Source of the DNA: Nannochloropsis salina CCMP1776
Lineage: Eukaryota > Sar > Eustigmatophyceae > Eustigmatales > Monodopsidaceae
Length of the DNA stretch: 64,000 nt
Assembly (NCBI GenBank): GCA_004565275.1
Contig: SDOX01000019.1
Coordinates: 988,340 to 1,052,339, forward strand
Direction of reading: 5' to 3'
In this document: piece after piece, positions 11,267-20,227 of the stretch
How the letters are laid out: the number at the start of each line of letters is the position of its first letter
Position numbering within the stretch: position 1 is the stretch's first letter
Made by a program: the position numbers and the translations under genes
The notes under the pieces: model-generated
What the model was told of the DNA's origin: nothing
Seen by the model: the letters and a program-made list of their open reading frames with translations, nothing else
Databases searched by the model: none

Positions 11267-12820
11267 CTACTCCTTCGCCAAGCCTTCCTCCCAGACCCTC
11301 CCGGTCCTCCCGGCCTTCACGTCCAAGTCCGAGAACCGCTTGAGGAAAGCCAGGTCGTCCTCCATCCCTCCCTCCCTCCCAGACTCTTCCCACCTCCCTT
11401 CCTTCCCGCCTTCCGTCGCACTACTCACCAGCAAAGCCCTCAGCTTCGTCGCCGCGGCCGCGCCTCCCTGCCACAACCCTCCCACTACCTGCTGCATCCT
11501 CTCCCGCCTCTCTTCCCGTTCCATCACATCCCTGACCCGCTCGTCCTCCTTCCTCCGCAGGGCCTGCAAAACCTCTTGTTCCTCCACCTCCACCCAACGC
11601 TTCACCTCCTGCAGGTATTCCACGTACTGGGCGTCCCGCATGGGGGGTGCCGGTCGAATGCCCGGGTGCAAGAAGCCCTCCCCTCCGTACGCGTTGCGCC
11701 AGCTGGCCAAAAACGGAAATTCAAACCTCAGAAAGGGGCCCGAGGCCTCGGACTTTTTCCAGAGCGCCCCCCGAAGTTTGCGCAGGACGGCATATTTTTG
11801 TTCCAACGCTGAAGCTGCCTTGCCCACGCTTACTGCACTGTATCCTGCCATGCGGGCGGCGTCCCCCACGATACCCGGAGTCGTGGTCAGGAAAGCAGCC
11901 AGGCCTCCACCCACCATTCCCGCCCACACGTCGTGCGACGGGAGCAAGGCCACCCCCAGACTCGTCCCGATCCCCGCAGAAGCCAAACGAGCCCACCGCT
12001 GTTCACTCTTGGCGGACGCCTCCAGCTGGTGCAAGAGCCCGTCTGCGTCCTCAGGCCGCACCAGCACCTCCCCCCCCGGCCCCAACCCCTTCTTGGCGCC
12101 CGCCTTGAAGCCTGAAGGCTTGGTGGAGGGGCTCTGTCGGAGTAGCATGGCGTCTTCCACCTCGAGTTGGAGGCTTTTGCGGCTCTTGCCTGCCAGGACC
12201 GGGTCGAAGGAACCCCCCTCCCCGCTACTCCTTCCCGCCCGCGCGGCTTCCACCTCTTCCAAGGTCTTGAGCGCGTCGTACCGGTACTGGGCCACCTTTG
12301 CCCGTTGCCCGCGTGTGGAGTCCCTCGCCACTTCTTTCTCCAACTTCTTGATGCGCTTCGCCAACACCATCTGCTCCTTCCACTCGGTATTGAAGGCGGC
12401 GAAGCCACTCCACGGGTACAAAACGGACGAAAACCAGCCCGTCTGTCCATCTTTTTTCCCACGTCGGCCTTTCCCCCTCCCTGCCGGTTTTTGAGACTTC
12501 CTGTCCACGCGGCCCGTGTCGATGATGGAAAAGAAACCGCGCCCGCCCTTGTCCTCCTTGGCCGGTGGCTTTCGACGTTTGGACGGTTTGTTGATGTTTT
12601 TGCTGCCTGTAGGGGGCTCTCCAACAGCGGCAGTCTGTTTCTTCTTGCCGAATGCAAAGATGCGAAAGGGAAAGTCGGATACGCGCTTCGTATCGCCTTT
12701 ACCTTTCATGGCCAGATCCCGCCGCGAATGCCATGTTCGCACTTTGGGAGTGGTACGTATGCCCGAAGTACAACGAAGAAAAAAGGGACAGCTGGCGATG
12801 ATGACAGGCTGCAGCGCCAT
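11267..12820 (-). CDS. Unrecognised basic protein with a central small-residue hydrophobic segment
   Basis: One open exon gives 517 residues from the ATG at 12820; the frame stays open to 12940 if an earlier start is used. The N-terminus (MALQPVIIASCPFFLRC, then basic) has the look of a mitochondrial or plastid targeting sequence. Next is a lysine-rich stretch (KPSKRRKPPAKEDKG), a conserved-looking block WFSSVLYPWSGFAAFN with a following coiled-coil segment (KRIKKLEKEVARD), a glycine/alanine-rich hydrophobic region (AGMVGGGLAAFLTTTPGIVGDAARMAGYSA), and a long charged helix (QYVEYLQEVKRWVEVEEQEVLQ). The plus strand carries an overlapping 468-codon frame, but that reads as proline/serine low complexity while this one has normal composition. 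I cannot assign a family. An organelle membrane-associated scaffold is a guess. Confidence 0.7.
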   Translation of the reverse strand: MALQPVIIASCPFFLRCTSGIRTTPKVRTWHSRRDLAMKGKGDTKRVSDFPFRIFAFGKKKQTAAVGEPPTGSKNINKPSKRRKPPAKEDKGGRGFFSIIDTGRVDRKSQKPAGRGKGRRGKKDGQTGWFSSVLYPWSGFAAFNTEWKEQMVLAKRIKKLEKEVARDSTRGQRAKVAQYRYDALKTLEEVEAARAGRSSGEGGSFDPVLAGKSRKSLQLEVEDAMLLRQSPSTKPSGFKAGAKKGLGPGGEVLVRPEDADGLLHQLEASAKSEQRWARLASAGIGTSLGVALLPSHDVWAGMVGGGLAAFLTTTPGIVGDAARMAGYSAVSVGKAASALEQKYAVLRKLRGALWKKSEASGPFLRFEFPFLASWRNAYGGEGFLHPGIRPAPPMRDAQYVEYLQEVKRWVEVEEQEVLQALRRKEDERVRDVMEREERRERMQQVVGGLWQGGAAAATKLRALLVSSATEGGKEGRWEESGREGGMEDDLAFLKRFSDLDVKAGRTGRVWEEGLAKE

Positions 12821-13717
12821 GTCACAATTTCGAAAAGAACCTATTGATTGAAGAGCCAGCGTGGGATGGGGTAAGTCGTCACGTAGACGGTCTGACGGGC
12901 ACAGAACAGCGGGCACAGAACGGACTTCGGGCGTGCACACCCTCGCGCGGCATATTTTACTCCCTCCAAGATGAGATATACACGAGGGACTTCATAAAGT
13001 CTTAATTTAGAAGTGAATCCCTGATGCATTCCGCTGTGCACCAACCTTGGAGAGGGGGCAGAAAAAGACAAGGTCCGACCCCCTTGCGGGCCTCGGTCTC
13101 TACTCTTACGAGCACGCTTATCGTCAGAGCAATGGCCAAGCAGGTCTTGGACACTGTCCTCTGTGCTGCAGGAGCACCCACCGCATTTCCTGTCCGTCCG
13201 CCTTCTGTGTGTCGGCCCCTTGCCGTCCTAAGTGTTGATAAGGCCTTCCATTCCATGCTGCTGCCCAACAGGTGCCATCAGGCCCGCGCCAGGACAAATT
13301 ATAGTGTGAAGACAATCAGTTGGACATCACGTATAAAAGTCATTGCTGTAGCATCGTATTGGCAGATTTTCTACCCGTCGTGCACGCCACGTTCCATGGA
13401 TTAGGAAGTCACTTGAGTCAAGGGAGACTCGATGACGCCATCACGATCATTCCCGTTCACGTCGCCAAGTAATATGTCCTGTTGGAGTGTTTGTGCGTCT
13501 ACATGCACGCAAGAAGGCTCATTTTGCCGTTTCATCCACATGGACAGGAGTCTGAGAATACTGGTACTGCGCCCTGTCAATGTCGTCGACCTGAAGCCCG
13601 CGTGTACGTCCTTGCATCAGTTCGACCTGTTTGGCCACAAGAGCAAGCCCTCGTCTCCTGCGCCGTCGGTCTCCCACTGCAGCCATGTCTATCCGTGCCC
13701 GCCCGGCGCCTCCTGGG
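12821..13717. promoter_or_regulatory. Divergent intergenic region
   Basis: About 900 bp lie between two divergent start codons. A TATAAAAG sequence occurs at 13332-13339, about 350-390 bp upstream of the plus-strand gene's candidate starts. Short reading frames in 13024-13684 have no recognisable protein. Confidence 0.45.
13332..13339 (+). promoter_or_regulatory. TATA-box-like sequence
   Basis: TATAAAAG matches the eukaryotic TATA consensus and lies upstream of the 5-phosphatase gene. A transcription start about 30 bp downstream would give a 5' UTR of roughly 320-350 bases. A match of this length can occur by chance. Confidence 0.25.
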
Positions 13718-15486
13718 ATGGCCAGTTCCCTGAAATTTGTTTTGCGGCACGTTTTGCCCTTCATTTTAGCCTTCGCATGCAGCATTTTGAAGACCAACGC
13801 GAGTGGAAGTGCCCCGTGGGGAGCATCCACTGCCCGAACCCTGTCTGTCCCGAGTGGAGGTAGGTTTCCGTCGATGCTACCGGCAGCGACGAAATTTCCA
13901 TGCCCTTAATGCATCGTAGGGCAATCCATGGTGCAGGTTTCTAGCCCGTACCTCTAAAACTGAGAATATCTGAACAACGGGGTAGTCATCTAATTGTCCT
14001 CCTTTTCCACGCAAACCAACAGGCGTGAAAAAAAGCCGGATACACCGCATGAATGAGGAGAAAAAACTGCCTCCGGTGCGTGGAGCCTCGTTCATGACAT
14101 TGGCCGCCGAGCTATTCACGCCTTACTTTCTTCTTCCTTCCCTCTCCCCTACCGCCCCCTGGCCCACCCCGACAGCTCCCTTCAAATCTGACAGTCAGCA
14201 TCGTTACCTGGAACATGGCGGAGAAGTCTCCGTCCTTGTCGGACGTGGCGCTTGTGGCCCGTAGTGCAGAGGTGCACCGGTCGGACCTGTGCGTCGTCGG
14301 CGCCCAGGAACTCGAGAATTTAAAACCCCGACGGCACGAGGGATCGCGTTCCCGGGAGTGGCGGCGGCTTCTCCTCCACGTCTTCGGCCGGACCCACATG
14401 CTTCTATGTTTGACCAAGCTGGGGGGGATGCAGCTGGCGGTGCTGGCCAAGCGACCCCTCCTTCCCTACCTCTCCCCCCTCCACGTCTGCGAGGTCCCCT
14501 GTGGGGTGGGCAACCTCTTGCACAACAAGGGGGGCCAGGCCGTGCTCTTCCGGGTAGCGACGCACACGTCCTTCCTCTTTATCAACGCCCACTTGGCGGC
14601 CCATGCCCATCGGGTGGAAGATCGGAACGGGGACGTGGACCGGGTGATGACGGAGGTGCAGAGCCTCCTCGCGTTCTCACTGCCCGGGCGGGAAGGAAGG
14701 AGGGCCCGTGCGTCCAAGGAATCGCTCCCCCTCTCTTCGTCGTTCCCCGAGCAACAGCCCCACCAACCTCCGCCTTCCGTGCTGGTGAAAAAGGTGGACC
14801 GTTTCTTTTTCCTGGGAGATTTGAATTACCGTTTGGAACTTCCGCGGGAAGACATCGAAGTGCCCTTGCGTCGTGTCAAGAACGCCAAGGTCTCCTTGGA
14901 GGAGGCGGTGGCCCGTCTCCTGGAATACGACCAGCTCAGCATCGAACGGCTGGAAAAACGTCGGGTGTTTGAGGGGATGGTGGAAAGTCCCGTGCATTTT
15001 TTACCCACCTTCAAGTTCAACAAGGGCCGGGACCGGTACGACACCTCGCCCAAGAAGCGGGCGCCTGCTTGGACGGATCGGATCCTGTTCAAGGCTTGCG
15101 AAGGGCGTGTCCGATGTGAGAAGTACAATTCGGTAGGAGGGGCGCGCCACAGCGATCACAGGCCAGTGGTGGGGGTGTTCGTTGTGCCGTTGGAAGGGGG
15201 GAAGGGGGCGGTGGGGAGTGCGGGCGGGCGGGAAGGGAAAGGTACGACGGCGCAGAATAGTCCTCCAGGCTATGGAGAGAAGGTGATCCCGAACGAGGGG
15301 GGGAAGGAGAGGGAGGTGGAGGAGGGGGAGGAGGAGTTGGTGGAGGAGTGGGTGGAGGAGGAGGAGGAGGAAGAGGAAGAAGAGGAAAAAGTAGGGGAAG
15401 AGGAGGAAGGTGAGGAAGAAACTGACGATGACTCTGGGTATGAGAGTGAGGATGAGGAGGAGGATGACACGGACAGTGACTTCTGA
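13718..15486 (+). CDS. Inositol-polyphosphate 5-phosphatase with apparent signal-peptide exon and acidic tail
   Basis: The catalytic domain is clear in the large exon (14176-15486). It has TWNMAEKSP (N78, metal binding), QELENL, HNKGGQAV, FINAHLAAH, GDLNYRL (D280), PAWTDRIL (D366) and SDHRPV (H393), all hallmarks of enzymes that remove the 5-phosphate from inositol phosphates and phosphoinositides. Two small upstream exons, 13718-13859 and 14023-14075, join it with matching phases (1 and 0) and GTAGGT and GTGCGT donors. The full model is 501 residues. The first exon begins with a basic residue and a hydrophobic helix (KFVLRHVLPFILAFACSIL), which reads as a signal peptide or anchor. An in-frame ATG at 13685 would add 11 residues. 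After the catalytic domain comes a tail of about 100 residues ending in a long glutamate-rich run, unlike the usual family members. The catalytic assignment is firm; the two 5' exons are inferred. Confidence 0.88.
15294..15415 (+). repeat. GGA/GAG purine tract encoding a polyglutamate tail
   Basis: A near-pure purine stretch of GAG, GGA and GAA units lies in the coding sequence of the 5-phosphatase and encodes a run broken only by occasional glycine, valine or tryptophan. Tracts of this kind are prone to length change. Confidence 0.75.
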
Positions 15487-15696
15487 TGAGGTGACGCACA
15501 GTGACCAGGTTCCCACACTAAAAGCACCCGCGTCCCCCATTTATGACTGATGTAGGCGTGTGAAATGCCACACGCAGCTGAGTATTAATGCACAATGAAA
15601 GCAATGAAGCCAACTTTGCACGGAGACAAGATCAGCCCAGGGGCCTTTCACTTGCGAAGGCCTAACTGTTTCAAATCATCCCACGCAATTACGCCT

Positions 15697-16518
15697 TCAT
15701 ACGCATACGTTCTTCTTTTCCGACAAGTTGCAGATGTCAGAGGTGTAATTTGAAGGTTCCGCAAGCAAGCCTCCCCAGCGCGCCCAGTAAACAGTCCCAT
15801 ACGACGCGAGCAACTCCTCCCCGGCTCGGATCTTCCGCGTGCTATACATGACCACACAGGGAGGCCTGCTTTCCCTCTTTTTCGGTGCCCCGGCAACGTC
15901 CTCATCGAATTCATCGAACCTCAAAAGTCGGCCGTATCTTAAATTGTTCTGCATGTCCGGTTGTCCCTTCGCGTCATTCACGTACCGACCTAAATTCAGC
16001 ATCTTGCTTTCATTACGCATGTGTCCGTTTTCTGCATCAACTGTCGCGTCGGCGTTGTCACATACAAAGGAATGTACAGCCTCGGCATCAAGCGTCAGTT
16101 TGGGGCCAACCTGAATACAATACCGACCCTGTGCCTTCTCGCGCCGTAAATCGCCGTAGTACAAGACAAGTGGTTTTTGCGCGGGGAGGTCTACGGATGT
16201 CCACAGACCGGCCCCGGCTCCATGGATAGAGGACGGTCGGACCGCTAAATATGGCACGAGAGCGTCCACTTCTTCCAAGAGAGCTTGGATGGAACCCTTT
16301 TCGGTATGGTAAGCGCCTGAACGGAGTTTTACCATGCACGGGCGTCCTTTGCCCCCAAAAGGTTGAAGCGTTGCTCGATTCTTGAGCGATAAATTGCGTG
16401 CCCTGAATTCCAATGAGCACATGTATGTTTGTGGGATTAAGGTTCGAATGATAACCTCCAAACCTTCAGTAAGGGCACAAATGCAGAGGTTCTGAATCAA
16501 AGGCGTCGACAACCACAT
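15697..16518 (-). CDS. SET-domain protein
   Basis: One open frame encodes 273 residues. The SET fold is visible from the middle onward: SSIHGAGAGLWTSVDL, then LVLYYGDL, then the knot-forming MLNLGRYVNDAKGQPD (in place of the usual N-H-S/C), then IRAGEELLASYGTVYW. SET domains transfer methyl groups from S-adenosylmethionine to lysine, on histones or other proteins. No pre-SET cysteines, post-SET zinc site or chromatin-reader domain is present, so the substrate cannot be guessed. The first 100 residues show no domain, and the true start may be at a later methionine (for instance 16335) or in an upstream exon. The gene is short for a histone methyltransferase and resembles small orphan SET proteins of algae. 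Confidence 0.8.
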   Translation of the reverse strand: MWLSTPLIQNLCICALTEGLEVIIRTLIPQTYMCSLEFRARNLSLKNRATLQPFGGKGRPCMVKLRSGAYHTEKGSIQALLEEVDALVPYLAVRPSSIHGAGAGLWTSVDLPAQKPLVLYYGDLRREKAQGRYCIQVGPKLTLDAEAVHSFVCDNADATVDAENGHMRNESKMLNLGRYVNDAKGQPDMQNNLRYGRLLRFDEFDEDVAGAPKKRESRPPCVVMYSTRKIRAGEELLASYGTVYWARWGGLLAEPSNYTSDICNLSEKKNVCV

Positions 16519-17187
16519 AACCTTGCTCTCATAAGAAAAAGAGGAGGGAAAACCGACATCGGAAAGGCAGACACTGACGTCGCTCTTCGCCGCACGTCAA
16601 GACCGTTTACCCTTTGCTCTTTGCCACGACAATTTGCACAGAAACTGCGCCTGATGCAAGAAAAAAGATCGCAATAATTTGAGATAAGGACCTGGTGGGT
16701 AACGTTGTGCATTGCATGAACCATCACTGCTTCATTTATGTTCCACAAGCCAGGAGGTACACGGCTGCGACAATATTAGCAACGGCCAGCGAAGCCCGTA
16801 TCATGACCTGCATCATAAGCTGTGATATGGGAGTCACACAGAGGATAAGCTCTACCACTTGTGATCAAATTTGACCGCAAGAGTCTCGCCGCCGGACAGT
16901 GAGAGAAAAAGCATTCACTCGGCGTACGTTGTAAATCGATCACAACCGTACATCGGGCACATGCAATACCATATTCTAAATGAACCTTTCAATTTTAATT
17001 GGAGCTGTACGGCAATCAAACGCCACAGAAATGTTATCTTAATTACTTGCTTATTCAAATTGAGGAATTCTCAAGACGCTGATCTTCGCAGCATGTCCCC
17101 TCATCCCTGTATTTACAGCAGTCCTCCTGAGCGTCACAGTGCGATCGCCTCGTTCTCCTTAGTCGCCATCCAATTCATGCCTAGTTC
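16519..17187. other. Intergenic region between SET gene and permease gene
   Basis: About 670 bp of lower-GC sequence lie between two minus-strand genes. No protein, RNA gene or repeat is recognised. It should hold the SET gene promoter or 5' exon and the 3' UTR of the permease gene. Confidence 0.45.
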
Positions 17188-19638
17188 CTAGTGTGTGATG
17201 ACACGCACCCCTCCCAGCTTGTCCAACTTGTATTTAAACGTTTCATCGGGCGCGGCAATAAACATCTGTAAGCATACGTGAAAGAGAAATAAGAACTTAT
17301 CAAATTAGGGGGGGGTACATATTCCGATGTAGGCATAAAAATAAGATAAGAAGCCGGAATATGAATTTGAAAACTTTCAGCCCCTCGTCTCTTATCATTT
17401 GTCCCAACCATTGGCCTTTCATACTACCTTCCCAACAACTCACCATATTTATTGGGACTTTCAATTCCCGATGCAGGAATTCGATTAATGGGGGTCCAAA
17501 GTGGCCTTCAATCGTCAACAACGTGCATTTGATCTTTGGGTACATGGTGTCGAAGTTTTCGACATGCGTGGACAGGAGCGGCGGGGGAAAGTGGTCCTTA
17601 TCGTGCACATGGATGACCATCAAATGCCGCGATTGCTCGTTCGCTGTCACGTACAACAGAGCTTTATTCAAGACATAAACGTCATCTGCCTTGCAGAAAA
17701 ATATGGCGGGAATGGACTGGGTCAGGGCCAATTCTTTCTGCAAGACTCCAGTATCGATTCCAGGGCAGATGCCTCTCAGGACTAAGACAGTGAATCTCAA
17801 GAGATTTGTCCACTGGAACATGAGCAGCACCAAGGTCCCTGCGGCCGCCACGTAGGCAAGGAAAACCAACAAGACTTGAGGATTGCCCATCAAATTTCCC
17901 AAGAGCCCGACAAGGATCATGGTAAAGGCGACGACGACGCTCATCCAGGACACGGTCACGTCGCGGGGAAGGGACGGCCGTTTGAATTTCAGGAGCATGG
18001 TTCCCACGGTGAAAAGGAGCAAGACCGACAGGAATGCGAGCGAGTAGACCCCGCTAAGATCCGTGACATTCCCCTCCAAAATGAGCACCAGAACCGCGGA
18101 GAAGACGAGGTAGCCCAGGATGATGTTATGGGTGGTCCGACGCCACGGGTTCCGCTGGAGGAGGAATTGGGGCAAGCAGCGGTCTGAGGCCATGCGTTCG
18201 ATCAAGCCACACACGCCCACGTAGGCCGTTAGTAGGGAACCGGACAAGACGAGGAAGGCATCCAAACTGACCCAAATTTCCAGCCACCGGCCCCCCCCCA
18301 TACCGGCCCCGAGCCTTCGGCTTGCCTCCACGCCCGCCCCAGCCCCCCCGCACATCCAATCTCCCACCTGCTTGGCCATTTTCGCCAGCACCACGGACTC
18401 GTCCTCCACGATCCGAGCCAGTGGCAAGACCCCGAGGGAGAGGAAGGAAATCGTCGGATTGAACACGAATACGCCCACCCACATGTTTCGGAGAGTCTTG
18501 AGGAAAACGCCCGGGGCCTGGGACTGAACGTACTGGGAGCTGCTCTCGAAGCCACTCACGCCCAAAATCGCGGAGGTGTAGCCGAAAAAAATCGCCGTCG
18601 CAAAGGATCCCGACCGGATCACTCCACCAAGTTCAACATCCGGGTAGGGTGCCCGGAAATTTTCGCGAAGAGTGGAAGGGTCCGCAACCACGTATACCGT
18701 AGAGCAGGCACAAAGCAAAGTCAAGGTGAGGATGTGAATCCAGAAGATGACTTGGGCGACGCCTGCGCTTTCCTTTATCCCGAGGAAAACCAGGACGGCA
18801 AATAGGAAGAGCAGACCCAGGATGGCAAGTAAGGGGTTCGGCACCGACACTACCTTCTTCAGGTAATCGACAGCGCTCGTGGCCGAGACTACCCCCGTAG
18901 CAATGTAGGATACAAGAGCCAGAGTGGCGGCGGAAGATGCGATGCCTTTGCTGGTGCTGTTCAAAAGCACGTTGAAAGAACCGCCGTTCATGGGAAGGGC
19001 GGTGATGGCCTCCGCGTACAGAAACCTGGCGTGAAGAAAGGGATGGTGCGGAATTAATCACGAGCTGTCATGAACCGCTGTCGCCTCGTTTCAATCAATC
19101 AAAGACCCTTGCTTGGGCGTTGAAACACGAATGCGTCGTCCGTACACACATGCCCCCCGGCTTTTTACCTGATTAAATACAAGACGCAGGATACCAAGAG
19201 CAAGGCGAGCGGCGCCATCTTGCCTGCGGACATAGTCACAAGGCCCACCACATAAAAGCAGCTGGCCATGATGTCGTTTCCGCAGATGGCTGTTGCCTCC
19301 CATTGATTCAGTTTCGGAGGCTGCCGTTGGTCCATATCAGCCTCGATCTCCGCAAGCTCCTCGTCCGTCACAGTCATTTGTAAATTGTACCGGCCCCATC
19401 CAGGAAAAGTCCACGTCTCAATGTTACTTTTATTGGAGAGACGATCGCGCCATCCTTTGCTTGGCCCAGTGATCGGGTCTGAAAGCTGATGGCGCATAGG
19501 TTGGTGGCGCGTAGTGGGGATGGCGTCACTAGGGTTGGTTAGGCCCCAGGATTCGATGCTGTCCACACGAGAAAGCAATGGCTCGGCCTCGGTAGCTGGG
19601 GACCAATCTGTCTCTCCTTCTTTTAGAGCCGATGGCAT
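17188..19638 (-). CDS. APC-superfamily transporter (amino-acid permease / cation-chloride-cotransporter type)
   Basis: Three exons (19638-19169, 19025-17375, 17265-17188) encode 732 residues. The cytosolic N-terminus is followed by the APC signature WEATAICGNDIMASCFYVVG, FLYAEAITALPMNGGSF across the first splice junction, and about twelve hydrophobic segments. The last transmembrane segment is followed by a soluble domain of about 170 residues with the alternating pattern AIFFCKADDVYVLNKALLYV ... LMVIHVHDKD ... CTLLTIEGHFG, which resembles a universal-stress-type alpha/beta fold. The last 25-residue exon ends LDKLGGVRVITH. The exon 2-3 join needs a weak GTTTTC donor at 17374; phase and sequence continuity support it. 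The substrate cannot be read from sequence; amino acids or cation plus chloride are both possible. Later and earlier in-frame methionines exist (up to 19830). Confidence 0.85.
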
Positions 19639-20227
19639 GGTAATGTTTGCCCAATTACCGCGTGTGCGAGAAAGGAGCAGGAAGCCACCACAGAGGCACC
19701 GTGCCCCGATTTGGAGGAGGAGGGGAGGCACCCGCAGGCGAGCTGCTGTGGAATTCATATCGATGAATGGAGCCTTCAGCGCACGACTCAAAAATATGCA
19801 AAAACAAAGCAGCCTTTTTTTCATTGCCATTCAGACCCATGGGTGACATCAGGACCCAACACGACCCGGCGTTACTCTCTTGAGGGCGTGTCAAAAATGC
19901 TTTCATGGCGGCCTCCGGGAGGCTGGGGCAGCGCCTGTGGTAGGGCTTCGCCGGCGATCCGTGCCGTTACTGTTCTGGCTTCTCCATGGGCCTGGCCCTG
20001 CCTTCAATACCCATGCAATGCGATCTATTGGGACGTGATGCGCGGTGGCGACGCGCATGGAAGGAATGGAGGGTGCGAATAAGTCTGGCATGGTTGTTTG
20101 CCTTGGTTGAAGATTAATTTGCCTCGTCGACGGCGTGAAGAAGAACACATCCGTTTCTTGAATGTGAAGGCTTCAGCCTTGTACAACTTAAAGTGTCTTA
20201 CAGTTTTCAACGTACAATTAGGACGAC
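19639..20227. promoter_or_regulatory. Divergent intergenic region
   Basis: About 590 bp separate divergent starts of the permease gene and the WD40-like gene. If the permease starts at 19830 the gap shrinks to about 400 bp. No motif beyond short AT-rich stretches near 20150-20220 stands out. Confidence 0.4.

Noticed and set aside
11088-12494. 468-codon plus-strand frame opposite the unrecognised protein
   Set aside because: It reads as proline/serine/arginine low complexity; the minus-strand frame has balanced composition and helical segments.
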